From Cordilura impudica (taxonomy: Eukaryota > Arthropoda > Insecta > Diptera > Scathophagidae), in the NCBI GenBank assembly GCA_963682025.1, contig OY821517.1, positions 235,118,496-235,182,495 on the forward strand: a stretch of DNA of 64,000 nucleotides, given 5' to 3'. Below are positions 1-14,294 of this stretch, in pieces (position 1 is the first letter of the stretch; each line of letters opens with the position of its first letter). The translations under genes were made by a program, and so were the position numbers. Below the pieces are notes generated by a model that saw only the letters and a list, made by a program, of their open reading frames with translations, did no database searches and was not told where the DNA came from.

Positions 1-1158
1 CGTTCCTTGTTTTATTAATTATTTGATTTTTTTTTATGTATCAGGTGTAGGGAGTTAGTTGTGAGGATATAACGCCAACATTATTGGTTAACATTAAAAT
101 CGTTCGTTGTTAGGATAATTAATTATTTGTTTTATTGTACTATTTACCAGGTGTAGGTAGTTAATTGTCTTAGGTTGTTTTATTTATTTTAGTTTCCGGG
201 TCGATTAATTTTTAGATTATTGGATTCGTTTGGAGAATAATAATTTTTTTTGTGTGTTTAGTTTGTTACTACTTTATTGTTTTTGGATCTTTTAGTTTTT
301 CGAAATGTGCAGTTAATTTTCATTGATTGTTTTGTTTTATAGGGTGTTTTAGAGGATATTGCATGCGTTTTAATTTTTGCGTGTATTTTAATTTAGTTTT
401 GATTTATCAGTTTTCACTGGGAAATATTGAATGTATTTTGTAGAGTATTAAATATATATATTTTTTTTCTTTCTTTTACAAATTTGGGATCGTCTTTAGT
501 TTGGATTTTGTTCATTTTTTTTTGTTTAGTCAGGGAATGGTCTTAAAGTTGATTTTTATTTGCGTAATTTTATCAAATATATTATATTTTATCACATATA
601 TTAAATATGGGTTGCGAGTAGGGTTTGAATATTTATGAGTTTGAATATTTATTGGTTTTTATTTTGTGCAATATATTTAAGTGGGTTTTAATTTTATTGG
701 GATTTTAATTTTATTTATGGATATGTTTGTTCGAATGCGCACCATGTTCATATAAGTGGTTCGATTGTTTTGTTTTAAATTGTTTGTGGAAATTAGGTTA
801 TTGATGGTTTTACAGTTTGGGTTGTTGCTCTCAGATTTTTTTGTTTTTATAGGGAGTGATTTTTTTTTTTCTCCCAGCACATAGTTTTAGCAATCAAAGC
901 AATATAATTTTGCTGTTTTTGTTTTTAGTTAGGACTATCGAATTTCCAGGAATTTTAAAAGACAGATGGATCTTAAATTATAGTTTGGTTTGTTACTCTC
1001 AGATTTTATTGTTTTTATATAGGGAGGGATTTTTATTTTTTCAACATATAGTTTTGGCAATCAAAGCGATATAATTTTGCTGTTTTTGTTTTTTTTCTTT
1101 AGGACTATAGAGATCGTTTTTTTTCACGGTTTAGTAGGGACTGGGTTGGTAAGTTCGT
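1..1158 (+). other. Non-coding leader of Gypsy element A
   Basis: This AT-rich, T-heavy stretch precedes the first gag codons and has no sustained reading frame on either strand. It is most simply the 5' untranslated leader of the element whose gag starts near 1159; the 5' LTR would lie left of the window. Two local duplications are visible: a block at 1-60 containing TATCAGGTGTAGGGAGTTAG reappears diverged at about 104-165, and a block of about 130 bases is repeated near 808 and 982. I see no primer-binding site in it. Confidence 0.5.
808..1113 (+). repeat. Imperfect tandem duplication in the leader
   Basis: Two copies of a block of about 130 bases lie at about 808-943 and 982-1113. Both contain CTCTCAGATTTT, then TTTTTATA followed by GGGAG, then GCAATCAAAGC and ATATAATTTTGCTGTTTTTG, and end in AGGACTAT. 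The copies differ by scattered substitutions and small indels, so the duplication is not recent. Confidence 0.75.
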
Positions 1159-2816
1159 ATGGTGCAAACACTGGTCGAATTAGAACAAACGAAACAGCTG
1201 CTAGCGGACTTCAGGGCGAAGACGGATTATTTCCTCGAAAGGCTTTGGGGTGAGGTCAGACGTCGGTGCCAGACCCAGGAGAATTTTCATCTCATAAAGG
1301 CTAAGGTTGACGGTACCTGGAAAATCACTAGATTGGAAGAGGCCGATCTAGTGCTAGAGGAGTTGTGCCGGTTGGTTGAAACTCAATAGGAGTGTAATAC
1401 CGGGAAGATCTTGGAGCTTAAGGATGAATTGGAGGCTCTCCAAAATCAAAACAAGAGACTTAAGAACGAAATTCAGGAGAATCTAAAGGAGGCCGAGATT
1501 TTAGACAAGGAGAACGAGGCCCTATGGAGGACAATATCGGGTTCAGGCGCGTCCTCGGTCAGAAGATTAGAGTTCGAGGACCTCGAGGAAGCCAATAGGA
1601 GAATTTCCGAGTTGCAAGGTCAGCTTCGTTTAGCACAACGAGAGCGCAGTATACAGACGGGGGATCTGTACCATAAGGAGCCTAAGGGGCAACAGCCAAC
1701 ACAGATGATGTCCTCGCAGGATATTCTGAAAACGGTCAAGGCGTTAGTGCCTACGTTCGGCGGCGAGCCATCGCCAAGCCTGCAAACAGAAGTGTATAAA
1801 TTCATTGATGGATGTAGGTTGGCGGCGAAAGGGGTACCGCCCGAAAAGGTGGAGGAATATTTGGAAATTGTGAAATAGAGGCTTTACGGGGATGCGTACC
1901 AGTTGGTGAGGTTACGTACTTTTACGTCAGTGGATGAGTTATTGGCAATTGTAAAGTCAACATATTTAAAGAGTAGGTCGCTTGACTCGGTGCTAAGGGA
2001 GCTATATGAAGCCTGCCAAAGGAGGGATGAGGATGTGAGACAGTTTGCATCTTCAGGCATCTTCAGACATTAGCAGCAACAGCTCATGCCATACTAGATG
2101 AAAACTATAAAGGGAGAAAGGACGAGATAATGACTATTGAGATAGAAAGAAAGGTAAAATCAGCATTCACATCTGGCCTGAGGGATCCAATGCTGCGTGG
2201 TAGGATGTTGGCAAGCAGCTCATGTAAGTTGGACGATCTCTTGATTGAAGCACTGGCGGCTCAAGCAACTCTTTGGCGGGGGGATGATCCTCCGTTAAGA
2301 GGTGTAAACTTTAACGAGGAGTACACCCGCGAGGATCCAGTCTCGGGTCTCGTGGCAGCCGTAGAACAGTTGTTGCGCAGGACGGAGGCAGATAAGGCAG
2401 CTCCGCTAAACAATGCTGGGTCAAGTGGTACGGCATACAATAATGCTGGGTCAAGTGGTACGGCATACAATAATGCTGGGTCAAGTGGCAATGGATACAA
2501 TAATACTGGGTCAAGTGGCAATGCATACAAAGCACAGCCCTGTTCGTTTTGTCAACGGGCGGGACACACTCGTGATGTATGCTGGACGAGGAAAAATACC
2601 CCATATTGTGTTGAATGTAGAATATACGGCCATGAGCCAGGTAGAAGCTGTGGTAGGGGACCCTCGTCGATGGAGAGAGGGCAACCTGGAGGTTCGAGAC
2701 CAAAAGGGAAATGCTATAATTGCGGCAAGGAGGGACATTTTGGCAGGCAATGTACACAGGGGAGAAATGTGTCGGGAAACGGGCAGGGCTACCGACTCGA
2801 TCACGCGAAAGTCTAA
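1159..2816 (+). pseudogene. gag: Element A gag (broken)
   Basis: Gag is the structural polyprotein that packages element RNA. The frame begins at ATG 1159 and is charged and coiled-coil-like (repeated E/K/L/Q) over 1159-1640. A capsid-like helical part follows at about 1690-2300. Two or three zinc knuckles lie at 2535-2765: CSFCQRAGHTRDVC, a Cys/His-rich middle segment, and CYNCGKEGHFGRQC. The frame is interrupted by TAG at 1387-1389 and again at 1876-1878, and shifts near 2050-2075, where the word cttcaggcat/cttcagacat is locally duplicated. Without these lesions the frame reads through, so this is a decayed single gag rather than several genes. The zinc-knuckle assignment is firm; the exact Gypsy lineage is not. 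Confidence 0.85.
2407..2530 (+). repeat. 30-bp minisatellite inside gag (four units)
   Basis: Four consecutive 30-base units of the form AACAATGCTGGGTCAAGTGG plus ten more bases encode a 10-residue repeat (NNAGSSGTAY and variants), immediately before the first zinc knuckle. The period is a multiple of three, so copy-number change keeps the frame. Units three and four carry substitutions (GNGY, NNTG). Confidence 0.9.
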
Positions 2817-2817
2817 T

Positions 2818-3250
2818 ACCGTTGGTAACATCGGAATCTGCGAAGGCGGCTGAGGTAGGATCCATTGCGGGGTCAGATATGAATATAGGGGGGATTTCAG
2901 CTAGGTGTAATTACGTAGATTCGGTGTTTGTAAGATTGCCATGTGCTTGGGCAAAGACGGGGTGTCTGAATTTATTAGTGGATACAGGGGCAGACACCAG
3001 CCTGATAAAGGACAGCAGTCTTACGGGGGATATTAGTGTGGACGGGACGGTGGTAAAGGACCTGCGAGGAGCATTCGGAGGATTCTCCAGAACTATAGGG
3101 TTAGTCAGGATTGAGCATTCGGACATCGCCGAATTGGGGTTCGATATGCATTGTGTGGATAAGCATGATAATTTGCCGGGAGATGGTATTTTTGGTCGCG
3201 ATAATCTATGGGGACGCTCCGTCACTGGTTTCTTTGCGGGAGGCCACGGG
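2818..3250 (+). pseudogene. pro: Element A aspartic protease
   Basis: Retroviral-type aspartic protease, which would cleave the Gag-Pol polyprotein. The active-site triplet is in LLVDTGADTSLI at about 2965-3005, and a later segment GDGIFGRDNLW (about 3180-3210) fits the C-terminal part of the fold. The frame overlaps the end of gag in another phase, as expected for a gag-pro frame change, although here it may be decay. At about 3200-3250 the frame shifts again into the one that carries reverse transcriptase. The DTG triplet is intact. Confidence 0.8.
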
Positions 3251-4560
3251 TTCGGGGGCAGTAAATATTGTGGAGAAAACCATAGTGGCGAAGGCTAGGA
3301 CAGTGTCTATTGCAACCATGGGGATCAATACTAAACATACTACAGTGGTCGTGAAGAAGCAAGAATTGTCGCCAGGAGTATATCTAGGGGCCGCGCTAAC
3401 CAACGTAAAGGATGGGGTGGTGAAAGCGCCCATTCTGAATTCGACTGAGGTTGACTACTACCTAAAGGATGGGTTTATGCCAAAATTCAGTGGATTAGTG
3501 AATTTAAAAAATCCAGGTGCGGGTTTGTTGATGCACGTGCAGGAGGTAGATGTCAAGGAGAGGGTCAGTAGGATAATGGCCACAATAAAGACCGATGCTG
3601 ACTTGAAAAGTGAGGAAATGTCGTCCATTGAGGCGATATGCGCAACGTACCATGATATCTTTTGGTTAGAGGGTGATAAGCTATCTTGCACGAATATGGT
3701 AAAGCATAAAATTCCCGTGCAGCCTGGACAGCTGCCGATTAATCAGAAGCAGTACAGGTTACCTCAGATCCATCATGAGGAAATTAATCGGCAGGTCCAG
3801 AAGCTCCAGGACGATGGCATAATTTCATATAGCGTGTCACCGTGGAATTCGCCATAATTATTGGTTCCAAAGAAGTCGTCGAAGGCAGGGACCAAGAGCT
3901 GGCGACTGGTGGTAGACTTTCGTAAACTGAATGAGGCAACTCTGAAGCAGGTATTCCCCATTTCAAGGATGGATGAAATTTTGGTCCAGTTGGGTAGCAG
4001 CAGATATTTTTCCACGTTGGATTTGGCCAGTGGTTGTCATCAGGTGGAAATGGATAAACAGGACAAAGAAAAAACAGCATTCAGTACGGCGTTGGGTCAC
4101 TTTGAGTTTAATAGGATGCCTTTCGGATTAACAGGCGCGCTGGCAACCTTCCAAAGATTAATGAATCATGTGCTAACAGGTCTTCAGGGCACTGAGTGTT
4201 TTGTATATTTGGACGATATTGTCATATATGGTAGTAGTCTGGCCAAACGCGACTCAAGGCTATGTAAAGTGCTGCAGCTGTTGAAGGAAAATAATTTGAA
4301 AGTAAAAATGGAGAAATGTAACTTCCTAAGGCGGGAAATAGTGTATTTGGGCCATAAGTGTTCGGAGAATGGAGCACTTCCCGACCCAGAAAAGGTGAAA
4401 TGCGTTAAAGATTTTCCGCCACCAAGGAACAAAAGGGAAGTGCAATCGTTTTTAGGACTGGTAAATTATTACCGCAAGTTAATTCCCGGGACGGCCAACA
4501 TTGCCTTGCCAATAAAAAAATTGCTTCGCAAGGATCATGCGTTCAATTGGACACCAGGCT
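3250..4560 (+). pseudogene. pol: Element A reverse transcriptase
   Basis: RNA-dependent DNA polymerase of a Ty3/Gypsy element. A linker with TNMVKHKIPVQPGQLPI (about 3690-3745) leads into the fingers. Palm motifs follow: VVDFRKLN (about 3911), FSTLDLASGCHQVEM (about 4009), FNRMPFGLTGA (about 4107), and the catalytic YLDDIVIY (about 4206). The thumb/connection is complete up to FLGLVNYYRKLI (about 4450). A single in-frame TAA at 3855-3857, after VSPWNSP, interrupts the fingers. The frame then stays open to 4802. YLDD and the upstream aspartate (TLDLA) are intact, so apart from the stop the domain is well preserved. The distance from YLDD to FLG (81 residues) is a useful in-window reference for the truncated enzyme in the array at 21451-35159. 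Confidence 0.9.
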
Positions 4561-5253
4561 GCCAGCGTGCCTTCGAGGAGCTTAAAAAGGCGATAATGTC
4601 GCCTCCAGTGTTGGCATACCCTGATTTTTCAAAACCTTTCGTATTGACCACGGATGCTAGCGGTGGAGCGATAGGAGCGGTTCTTTCTCAGGATAGTGGC
4701 GGGGGTGATCGTCCTATTACGTTTGCAAGCCGTGCGTTGAATGGGGCGGAAAATCGATATTCCACGATAGAGAAGGAGTTTTGGCAATCGTATGGGCGGT
4801 GAAAAATTTTCAGCCATACTTGTTGGGTCGGCACTTTAAGATTTTTACCGATCATCAACTGCTGAAAGGCATTGCGAACTTGAAGGATCAAACTCAAGGT
4901 TGGCGCGCTTTAGACATAAGCTGTCAGAATATGATTTTGAAATGTTGTACAAGCCGGGGAAGAAGAATCAGAATGCGGATGCACTCAGCAGGATACCATA
5001 TTCAATGGAGGAAATACTGATGGTTAAAACTAGGGCCATGTTGAAGGGCGAAGGAAAAAATCATGCGGGGAGCTCAGGTCACGGGAAGGACAAAGAGGTT
5101 CACAGCGGGAACAAAGAGAGTAGTGAAAAAGGACCAAGCGATGTTAATGACCCACTGGTCGAGGTGGTGGTCGATGGGGAACCAAGGTATGTGGTGTTAA
5201 AGGATAAACAGTCCGGTAACGTCCACGGTGCGCATAAAGGGGAAGAATCGTAA
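4561..5253 (+). pseudogene. pol: Element A RNase H domain and C-terminal tail
   Basis: Gypsy-type RNase H begins near LTTDASGGAIGAVLSQ (about 4645), followed by FASRALNGAENRYSTIEKE, AIVWAVKNFQPYLLG and FTDHQLLKGI. Two one-base frame changes break it: near 4782, where the expected EFLAIVWAV reading is lost, and near 4897, before ARFRHKLSEYDFEMLY. The tail runs through NADALSRIP, the usual end of the domain, and then a charged, Gly/Lys-rich stretch to the stop at 5251-5253. An integrase HHCC finger would normally follow, but I see none. Confidence 0.8.
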
Positions 5254-5880
5254 GTGGCATAATAACCATTTACGGGCGTTCCACCAGTGATCGCATTATT
5301 TGGTCTGGAATCATTCCATTTAATATACATGTCCATGATGAAGGTTTTGTTTTTTTTGTTTATTTTAGTAATTGTGTATTTGACGTGGTGAGGGGAAGGT
5401 TGGGGGGTTTACGCGTAACCCGCCGACAAGTGTCTCCCACCAAGAAGCCTCAGTTTTTTTTTATATGGAGGGTGACGCCATGTGTAGCGGGCGCACCTCA
5501 GTGGTGAGAATGGTTCAACGGATTGAATCTGGTATGGGGAGTCAGAAGCGAGTCTCGCAATATTCGCGGCATACACTGTGGGGAGGGTTTTTGCCGAGAA
5601 TAGCCTCACAGTGGCCAGGTTCCGGTTTGCGGAATGCAGCAGGAAACCGTTCTGCTCCGGAGAAGGATGACGCGTTGTGTGCGGTCATGCCTTATATGGG
5701 TGGCAGTGTTTAGGAAGGACACGTGCCGTAATTTGTTGTTATTTATTTTGAAGTGTTTTTGAAACTTTAGGCTGGACATGTGTATACAAGGGGGCTTAGA
5801 TATGATTTCGGTCGGACCACCGATGGATCGGCTTGCTGGTGTCTTATTGCTGTAGAAATAGGAACAGCTCTGCTGTTGGG
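5254..5880 (+). other. Non-coding segment where integrase is expected
   Basis: About 630 bases after RNase H lack integrase motifs in any frame. An 82-codon frame at 5465-5713 is open but matches nothing I recognise. A G-rich run, GAGGGGAAGGTTGGGGGG (about 5390), resembles a polypurine tract, so a deleted or recombined element end here is possible. I would not call a gene. Confidence 0.4.
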
Positions 5881-6840
5881 CAAAAAAAAAAGTCTATATT
5901 AATAACGAGAAAAGATGGGAGATTCCTCACGTTTTAAAACCAAAAACGATTAAAAAAAAGAGAAAAAATATATACATATATAATAATAATGAGAAAAGAT
6001 GGGAGTTCTCCTCACCTGGAAAAAAAAAATTTAAAAGAGAAGACTCCCCACATAAAAAAAAATATGGTTGAAAAAAAAAATATATATATATATATATAAG
6101 TATGAAAAAAAAAAAACAATAAGAAAAGATGGGAGGCCCCCTCCATAAAAAAGAAAAGAGTAATAAGGATAAGAAAAAAATGGGAGGTCTCCCCATACAT
6201 ACATATTTAAAAAAAAGAACGAAAAACAATGAATATATATAGATAGTAGCACACATATTTTTTAAAAATAAAAAGGAAGAAGATTTTGAGATCAAACATA
6301 CATATCTATTTAAACACATATTAAAATAAAAAAAAAATGTAATATAGAATATATAAAGATTAAACATACATATTTAATTAGAAAAAACCTATACATATTT
6401 AAAAAAAAAGGGTATATAAAATATATTAACATACAAAAAAAAAAGGAAAATATGAATATATATTTAGAAAAAACAAATAATATATTTTGTTAAAAAAAAA
6501 AGAGAAGATTCATTAAAATATGCTCTAAGCATACACATATTGAGAGAAATATATTTCAAAAGAAAAATATATAAAGATTAAACATACATATTTAATTAGA
6601 AAAAATTTCTAAAAAAATATATATATATATATATATATTAACATACATAAAAAGAAAAAAAAACAACTATATTTTAAAACTAAGTATTTATGCTAGGTGA
6701 ACGACGGGGAATATTTCAAAATTAAATTTTGAAAATTATTAGAAAACAAAGTTATTGGAAAAAGGAAATATTGTACTGAAATGTGAGAAGAAAATATACG
6801 TATAGTTAGTTAGTCGTTCAATAGATAAAATACTCCATTT
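5881..6840. repeat. A-rich simple-sequence region with a recurring GATGGGAG word
   Basis: Nearly 1 kb of A-runs and TA dinucleotides. The word AAAAGATGGGAG occurs near 5910, 5993 and 6123, and a related AAAAAATGGGAG near 6175, mostly followed by a short C/T-rich word (TTCCTCAC, TTCTCCTCAC, GCCCCCTCC, GTCTCCCC) that could pair back to the GGGAG. A second block, AAAGATTAAACATACATATT, occurs near 6355 and 6570. The long minus-strand open frame across here is low-complexity and is not called. Confidence 0.7.
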
Positions 6841-6844
6841 TTTT

Positions 6845-7540
6845 TTATTAGTAGAGTTAAGGAACTCCGACCCAAGTCCACGGGGAACGAGGTGGAGCAA
6901 CAGTCACACATAGGGGTGAATGCCTGTACGGAGCTGGTGATCCAAACCCAAATGCAAGGGGCGAATTGCTATGCGATGGATTGGCTATTGGTTTGGTTCC
7001 AGCGACCCAACATTCCTGTTTAGTTTGTCAGGGATGTCGTCAAGAGGAAAGTTAAGCTGAACTATATCCGTTTGGCAAAGCAGCAAGCCGATTCCTGTGG
7101 CGATGACGTAACCATTTGCATCATTGCGAATCATTTGAAAATTTTCGGTTTTCGCCTTGGACCACCGTTTGCGACAAGTTTCATCATTGAAGATGATCAG
7201 GGGAGTGATCAGATCTTATGTTGAATACCACAATAAGCACCAATTGACTAACTGGAAATTAACAATCCGTTGCTGAAAGTATTGCCCCCAATGCCGTCAT
7301 CCAAGTGACAGGCCAAAATTTGTTTTACGAAGCGGCCAGCCAAAGTCAGTTTTTACCAAGAAGGTGGCCAAGAATCCGTTTCATGAAGGAAACAGGCCAA
7401 CGGTTGTCATGGTGTTGTATTGGAATCGAATCACAGGAATGGTTATATGTGACAAGATGAAGGTTAAGGGTCATGCGTATGCTAGAGTAAAAAGATGCAT
7501 TGTGGTGCCCAACCAGTAAACCAGACAGCGATTGTCGAAT
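6845..7540 (+). pseudogene. Coding-like remnant of unknown function before the polypurine tract
   Basis: This stretch has more balanced base composition than its neighbours, and one forward frame is nearly free of stops over 6850-7210. It reads as ordinary globular protein, with words such as CYAMDWLLVWFQRPNIPV and CIIANHLKIFGFRLG. A second frame over 7320-7510 contains VVMVLYWNRITG and ends in VVPNQ before a stop. I do not recognise the domain. It could be the degraded C-terminal part of the element's polyprotein or an extra gene. The position, directly upstream of the purine tract, is where an env-like or accessory gene would lie. Confidence 0.35.
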
Positions 7541-7751
7541 GTATCGTCATTAGTGGTATCCTTATCATCGGCAGAGCCGCCGAATTAACCCCCATCAGTT
7601 CGGTCATTATCATTATCAATATCAACATCAGCATCAACGTCATCAGCAGCATCAACACACCCATCAGTATGAACATCATCATCAGCATCAGCGGCAGCAG
7701 AAGCAACATGCCAATTCAGTATCGCTGGTAAACGATGTGGGAATCGTTTCC

Positions 7752-7767
7752 GTGGAAAGGGGGAGGA
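7752..7767 (+). other. Polypurine tract of element A
   Basis: GTGGAAAGGGGGAGGA is almost pure purine and sits directly before the TG of the proposed 3' LTR, the position of the plus-strand primer in LTR retrotransposons. Confidence 0.7.
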
Positions 7768-7768
7768 A

Positions 7769-11310
<3,542 letters not shown>

Positions 11311-11312
11311 TT

Positions 11313-11352
11313 GGTGCCGTTTGGGCACCGTTGAAAGGCGCTTGCCAGCGCT
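11313..11352 (+). other. Two adjacent small hairpins
   Basis: GGTGCC (11313-11318) pairs with GGCACC (11324-11329), and GCGCT (11338-11342) pairs with AGCGC (11347-11351). The first begins in TTGGTGCCG, which resembles the start of a tRNA primer-binding site. They mark the junction between the element A LTR and the integrase tail of another element. The role is unknown. Confidence 0.5.
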
Positions 11353-11409
11353 AAAACACAATAGGCAAACCCGCGGTTTCTTTCGTTTCAGCTGTTAGGA
11401 GTACAACAA

Positions 11410-11595
11410 CCGGGTCCAGAAGTATACAAAAACAATTTTGTCCAAAGCAACTTTGCTAAAAGCATAAATGCAAAGCTTTGGCGGCCATGGCTGAAATGTC
11501 GCATAAGAAAAGCCGTGGGAAATTGCCAATATGAGGTAGAAAACCTAAAGGGTCAATTAATTGGAGTTATCCACACTCAACATTTAAAACAATAA
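11410..11595 (+). pseudogene. pol: Integrase C-terminal tail of a second Gypsy element
   Basis: About 61 codons ending at TAA 11593-11595 carry PGPEVYKN, an INAK...LKCRI block and a final LIGVIHTQHLKQ. They align by eye with the integrase tail on the minus strand at 20641-21024 (PGQEVYRR, INAK...LKCRI, IGIYHAKDIK), so this is a related Osvaldo-type element. Everything upstream is missing, cut off at the junction with element A. Only the last part of the integrase (a GPY/F-like end) is represented. Confidence 0.7.
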
Positions 11596-12674
11596 CCCTA
11601 TTTTAGGTTAAACAACAATTAAACTAATTCACCTATATCACATATATATTAGTTCATAGTTACCAGCATATATCATATTATCGCGGTCGACGTTATTCCT
11701 CGCACCAGCTCGAGCATAAACCGCAAAATATTCCACAATAACCGACACAATCATACCAAAACCTGCCTAACAAACCTAACAACCCTCTTATCTAAGGAGA
11801 CAGGATGAAACGATCGGTTCGATCATAAACCAATCCGGACTAACATCAGTCTTGTCTGTTTTAATCTCAACTGGTAAAACTAAAAGAAAAAAGGACATAA
11901 ATAAGTTTTAAAGTTTATTCATTATATTACAAAATTTCACACACTTTACCTTTATACCGAAAACATCATTACAAAATTTTACGGGCCCACAGCCGTAAAG
12001 AAAACAAAACAATTAGCTTTAGAACAATTGCAGAAAAATGTTATCATTTATACTGTTTTTGTTCTACCAGATTACAATTTAATGCAGAATTTCACAAATT
12101 ATATCTTTACTTACCATAATAAGATACAAAATTAACCCCGGGTCATGGAACTCATTTAAAAAAAATTAATTAATTCGTAATTCGAGTTCAATGAACTCCT
12201 GTATATATAAAACAATAAGGAAAACGAAATTTAGGTCATATCTTTGTTTACATTTTTTTCAAGGTCAATGTTTTATTTATTGTGGTTACTTACCGCTTTT
12301 TTTTCATGTTCCCGTATAAATTTTCCCAATTATTTTCGTTGCGCAGGTCGCACGAAAATAACTGGCTTTGTGACGACCACGTTCACTTTTATTTATTATT
12401 AAATAAAATCAATTTTTTTAATAATAAATACGCACATATCACTTAACCATAATAAGTAAAATCATTTTTTTCAAGCAAAGCTTTTCCAACCTACTTTTTT
12501 GTATCAATCACAATGAAAGAAATGAAATGAAACCAGATTAATGTTGATCAGCTGTTTCACAAGCCGTTGAGATTTCTGACATTGGGCCAAAGGTGGCGGT
12601 CAATCAGGTCATGTAGAGTACATAGCATGAATGTACATAACATGCATGTACATAGCCAGCATAATCGACGCGCA
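11596..12674 (+). other. 3' flank or LTR remnant after the integrase tail; no gene seen
   Basis: This AT-rich sequence follows the integrase stop and probably contains the 3' untranslated region and perhaps the LTR of that element. I find no second LTR to pair it with and no open frame worth calling. Near its right end ATGTACAT occurs twice (12631-12638 and 12646-12653) around ACATGCATGT, giving a short palindromic cluster just before the next element. Confidence 0.4.
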
Positions 12675-12942
12675 AGTTACGAATATACTTTCCACTATAC
12701 CTAATATAATATAATTTCATTATTTTATTTCTATTTATCTCAAATTACATTCTCTTTATATTCTCTTGTTAATTTGCAATTCTTTAAATATTACAATAAC
12801 AAAACTAGTTTTAAGAGTTTGTTTCAATAACCAAATTATTATCATATATGTTATTTTAAGTTTAGTTATAATTTGACCTTTGAATAATAAAGAACTATTA
12901 ATTTAATTCAAAAGATGAAAAAACGAATATAAGAAATTACAT
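12675..12942 (+). repeat. 5' LTR of element C
   Basis: About 270 bases, matching 53826-54107 closely from AGTTACGAATATACTT to AAGAAATTACAT. The AGTTA start is typical of Gypsy/errantivirus-type LTRs. The copies differ by scattered substitutions and a small indel near the end (the right copy has an extra TAGTGTTTCAAT). An AATAAA lies in the middle (GAATAATAAAG). The exact right edge is uncertain by a few bases. Confidence 0.85.
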
Positions 12943-12945
12943 AAG

Positions 12946-12963
12946 TGGTGCAGTCTTAACTGA
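12946..12963 (+). other. Candidate primer-binding site of element C
   Basis: TGGTGCAGTCTTAACTGA starts a few bases after the LTR. TGG and the GCAGTC core fit a tRNA-Ser-like primer site, as reported for 17.6/297-type elements. The later bases are probably degraded. Confidence 0.45.
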
Positions 12964-13625
12964 AGTTGCAAAAAAAAATCTAATATAAATAAATATATTA
13001 TTAAAATTAAATAAAACAAGAAAAAAACAATAATGAAAATTTGTTAAAATATATATAAAAGTGGACCACGGAAAACAAAGTGACTATTAAATACAGTGAA
13101 ATTATGTTAGTAAAACTTTAACAAGAAAATAAAAGACTACTATGTATATGTACATTAGGATTTAAATTTTATAAAAAAAAACTGTGTACAAAAAAGTACA
13201 GTTTACTACAAAATACCATTTGTAGAAATTCTAATAAAACTAAAATTTGCAACAAGAATTAAAAAAAAAGTACATTATAAAAAAAAAAGAAATAACAATA
13301 AACTAAAGAAAGTTAAAATCGGCGTTAACGACAATAAATACAAATTTTAATTTTGTAACGTTAACATAATATTCTTATTAAGAAATCGAAAAACAAAAAA
13401 AAAAAGAAAACAAAACAACAACAACAAGTAATGTGTTACTATTGGAGTCACTACAACACTTTAATGTGGAGCCAAGAAAAAAAAATATGCATAACAACAA
13501 CAACCACATTACGAACAATTGAGTTTTTTGTCAAATGTATACGAAACATTTTTTTTAACAACGAGTTTTTTTTTAAACAATAAAGAACATTTTGAAAAAA
13601 AAAAACAGAAACCAACAAAATCAAA
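12964..13625 (+). other. Leader of element C; no gene seen
   Basis: A-rich sequence with homopolymer runs between the primer site and the gag start codon. No open frame or structured element was recognised. Confidence 0.5.
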
Positions 13626-14094
13626 ATGCAGTCGACATTTTCACTGTCATTAAACGACGTATTGAAGGATGCTCATAGAATAAATGTATATAGAGGAGAT
13701 GATTTGTATGCCTTAACTTCATTCTTGAGAGAAGTCGAAACTTTATTGCTTTAGTGGAATCGCAAGCAGACGTCAAGCAGTATATATACCAAAGAGTAAT
13801 ATTGAATAAGTTGCAAGGTGAGGCGCTTCATGAGAACTTTGGGCTGTAATCCAAATTGGGAGGCAACAAAAGAAGCTTTAATCAGAAACTTCGGCGTAAA
13901 GAAATCTTACCATCAGCTATACCAGGAGGCTTTTTCAGTCAAAAATAATGGTATTTCAAATTATTTTATTTTATTAAGAAACATTTTATGCAAATTAAAT
14001 GAAAAATACGAGTATGACAAAGAAAAACTAATAGAATTTTCTCCTTTAAATGTTGAAAAAATAATTTTAAAAACTTTTTTGAATAAACAGTACA
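13626..14094 (+). pseudogene. gag: Element C gag, N-terminal part (broken)
   Basis: ATG 13626 opens a gag frame with SLNDVLKDAHRINVYRGDD, which stops at TAG 13752-13754. A shift brings in the frame at 13818-14094, with GCNPNWEATKEALIRNFG and later FSPLNVEKIILKTFLNK. The residue pattern is that of the capsid-like gag of 17.6/297-type elements. It ends at about 14090, where the hAT begins; the rest of gag continues near 16618. Confidence 0.75.
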
Positions 14095-14294
14095 ATTCGA
14101 AAAAAAAACAGTACATATTTTATTATAATTTTCAATTCAACACATAAAATTGCTTTAAAAAATAAGTCAATAAAAACAGAAAAAACAAATTAATAACTAT
14201 GAGAACAAAACGAAAATAATTGCATTGATTTCAAAAGGCACATAGTAAACTTTTATGTTTTTGTATCAAAAACAAATATAAGAATTAAATATAA

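Noticed and set aside
5465..5713. 82-codon frame after RNase H of element A
   Set aside because: No integrase or other motif; open length is not remarkable in this G-rich stretch.
5927..6367. Minus-strand frame of 146 codons rich in F, Y and I
   Set aside because: It lies in A-rich simple sequence and has no domain-like composition.
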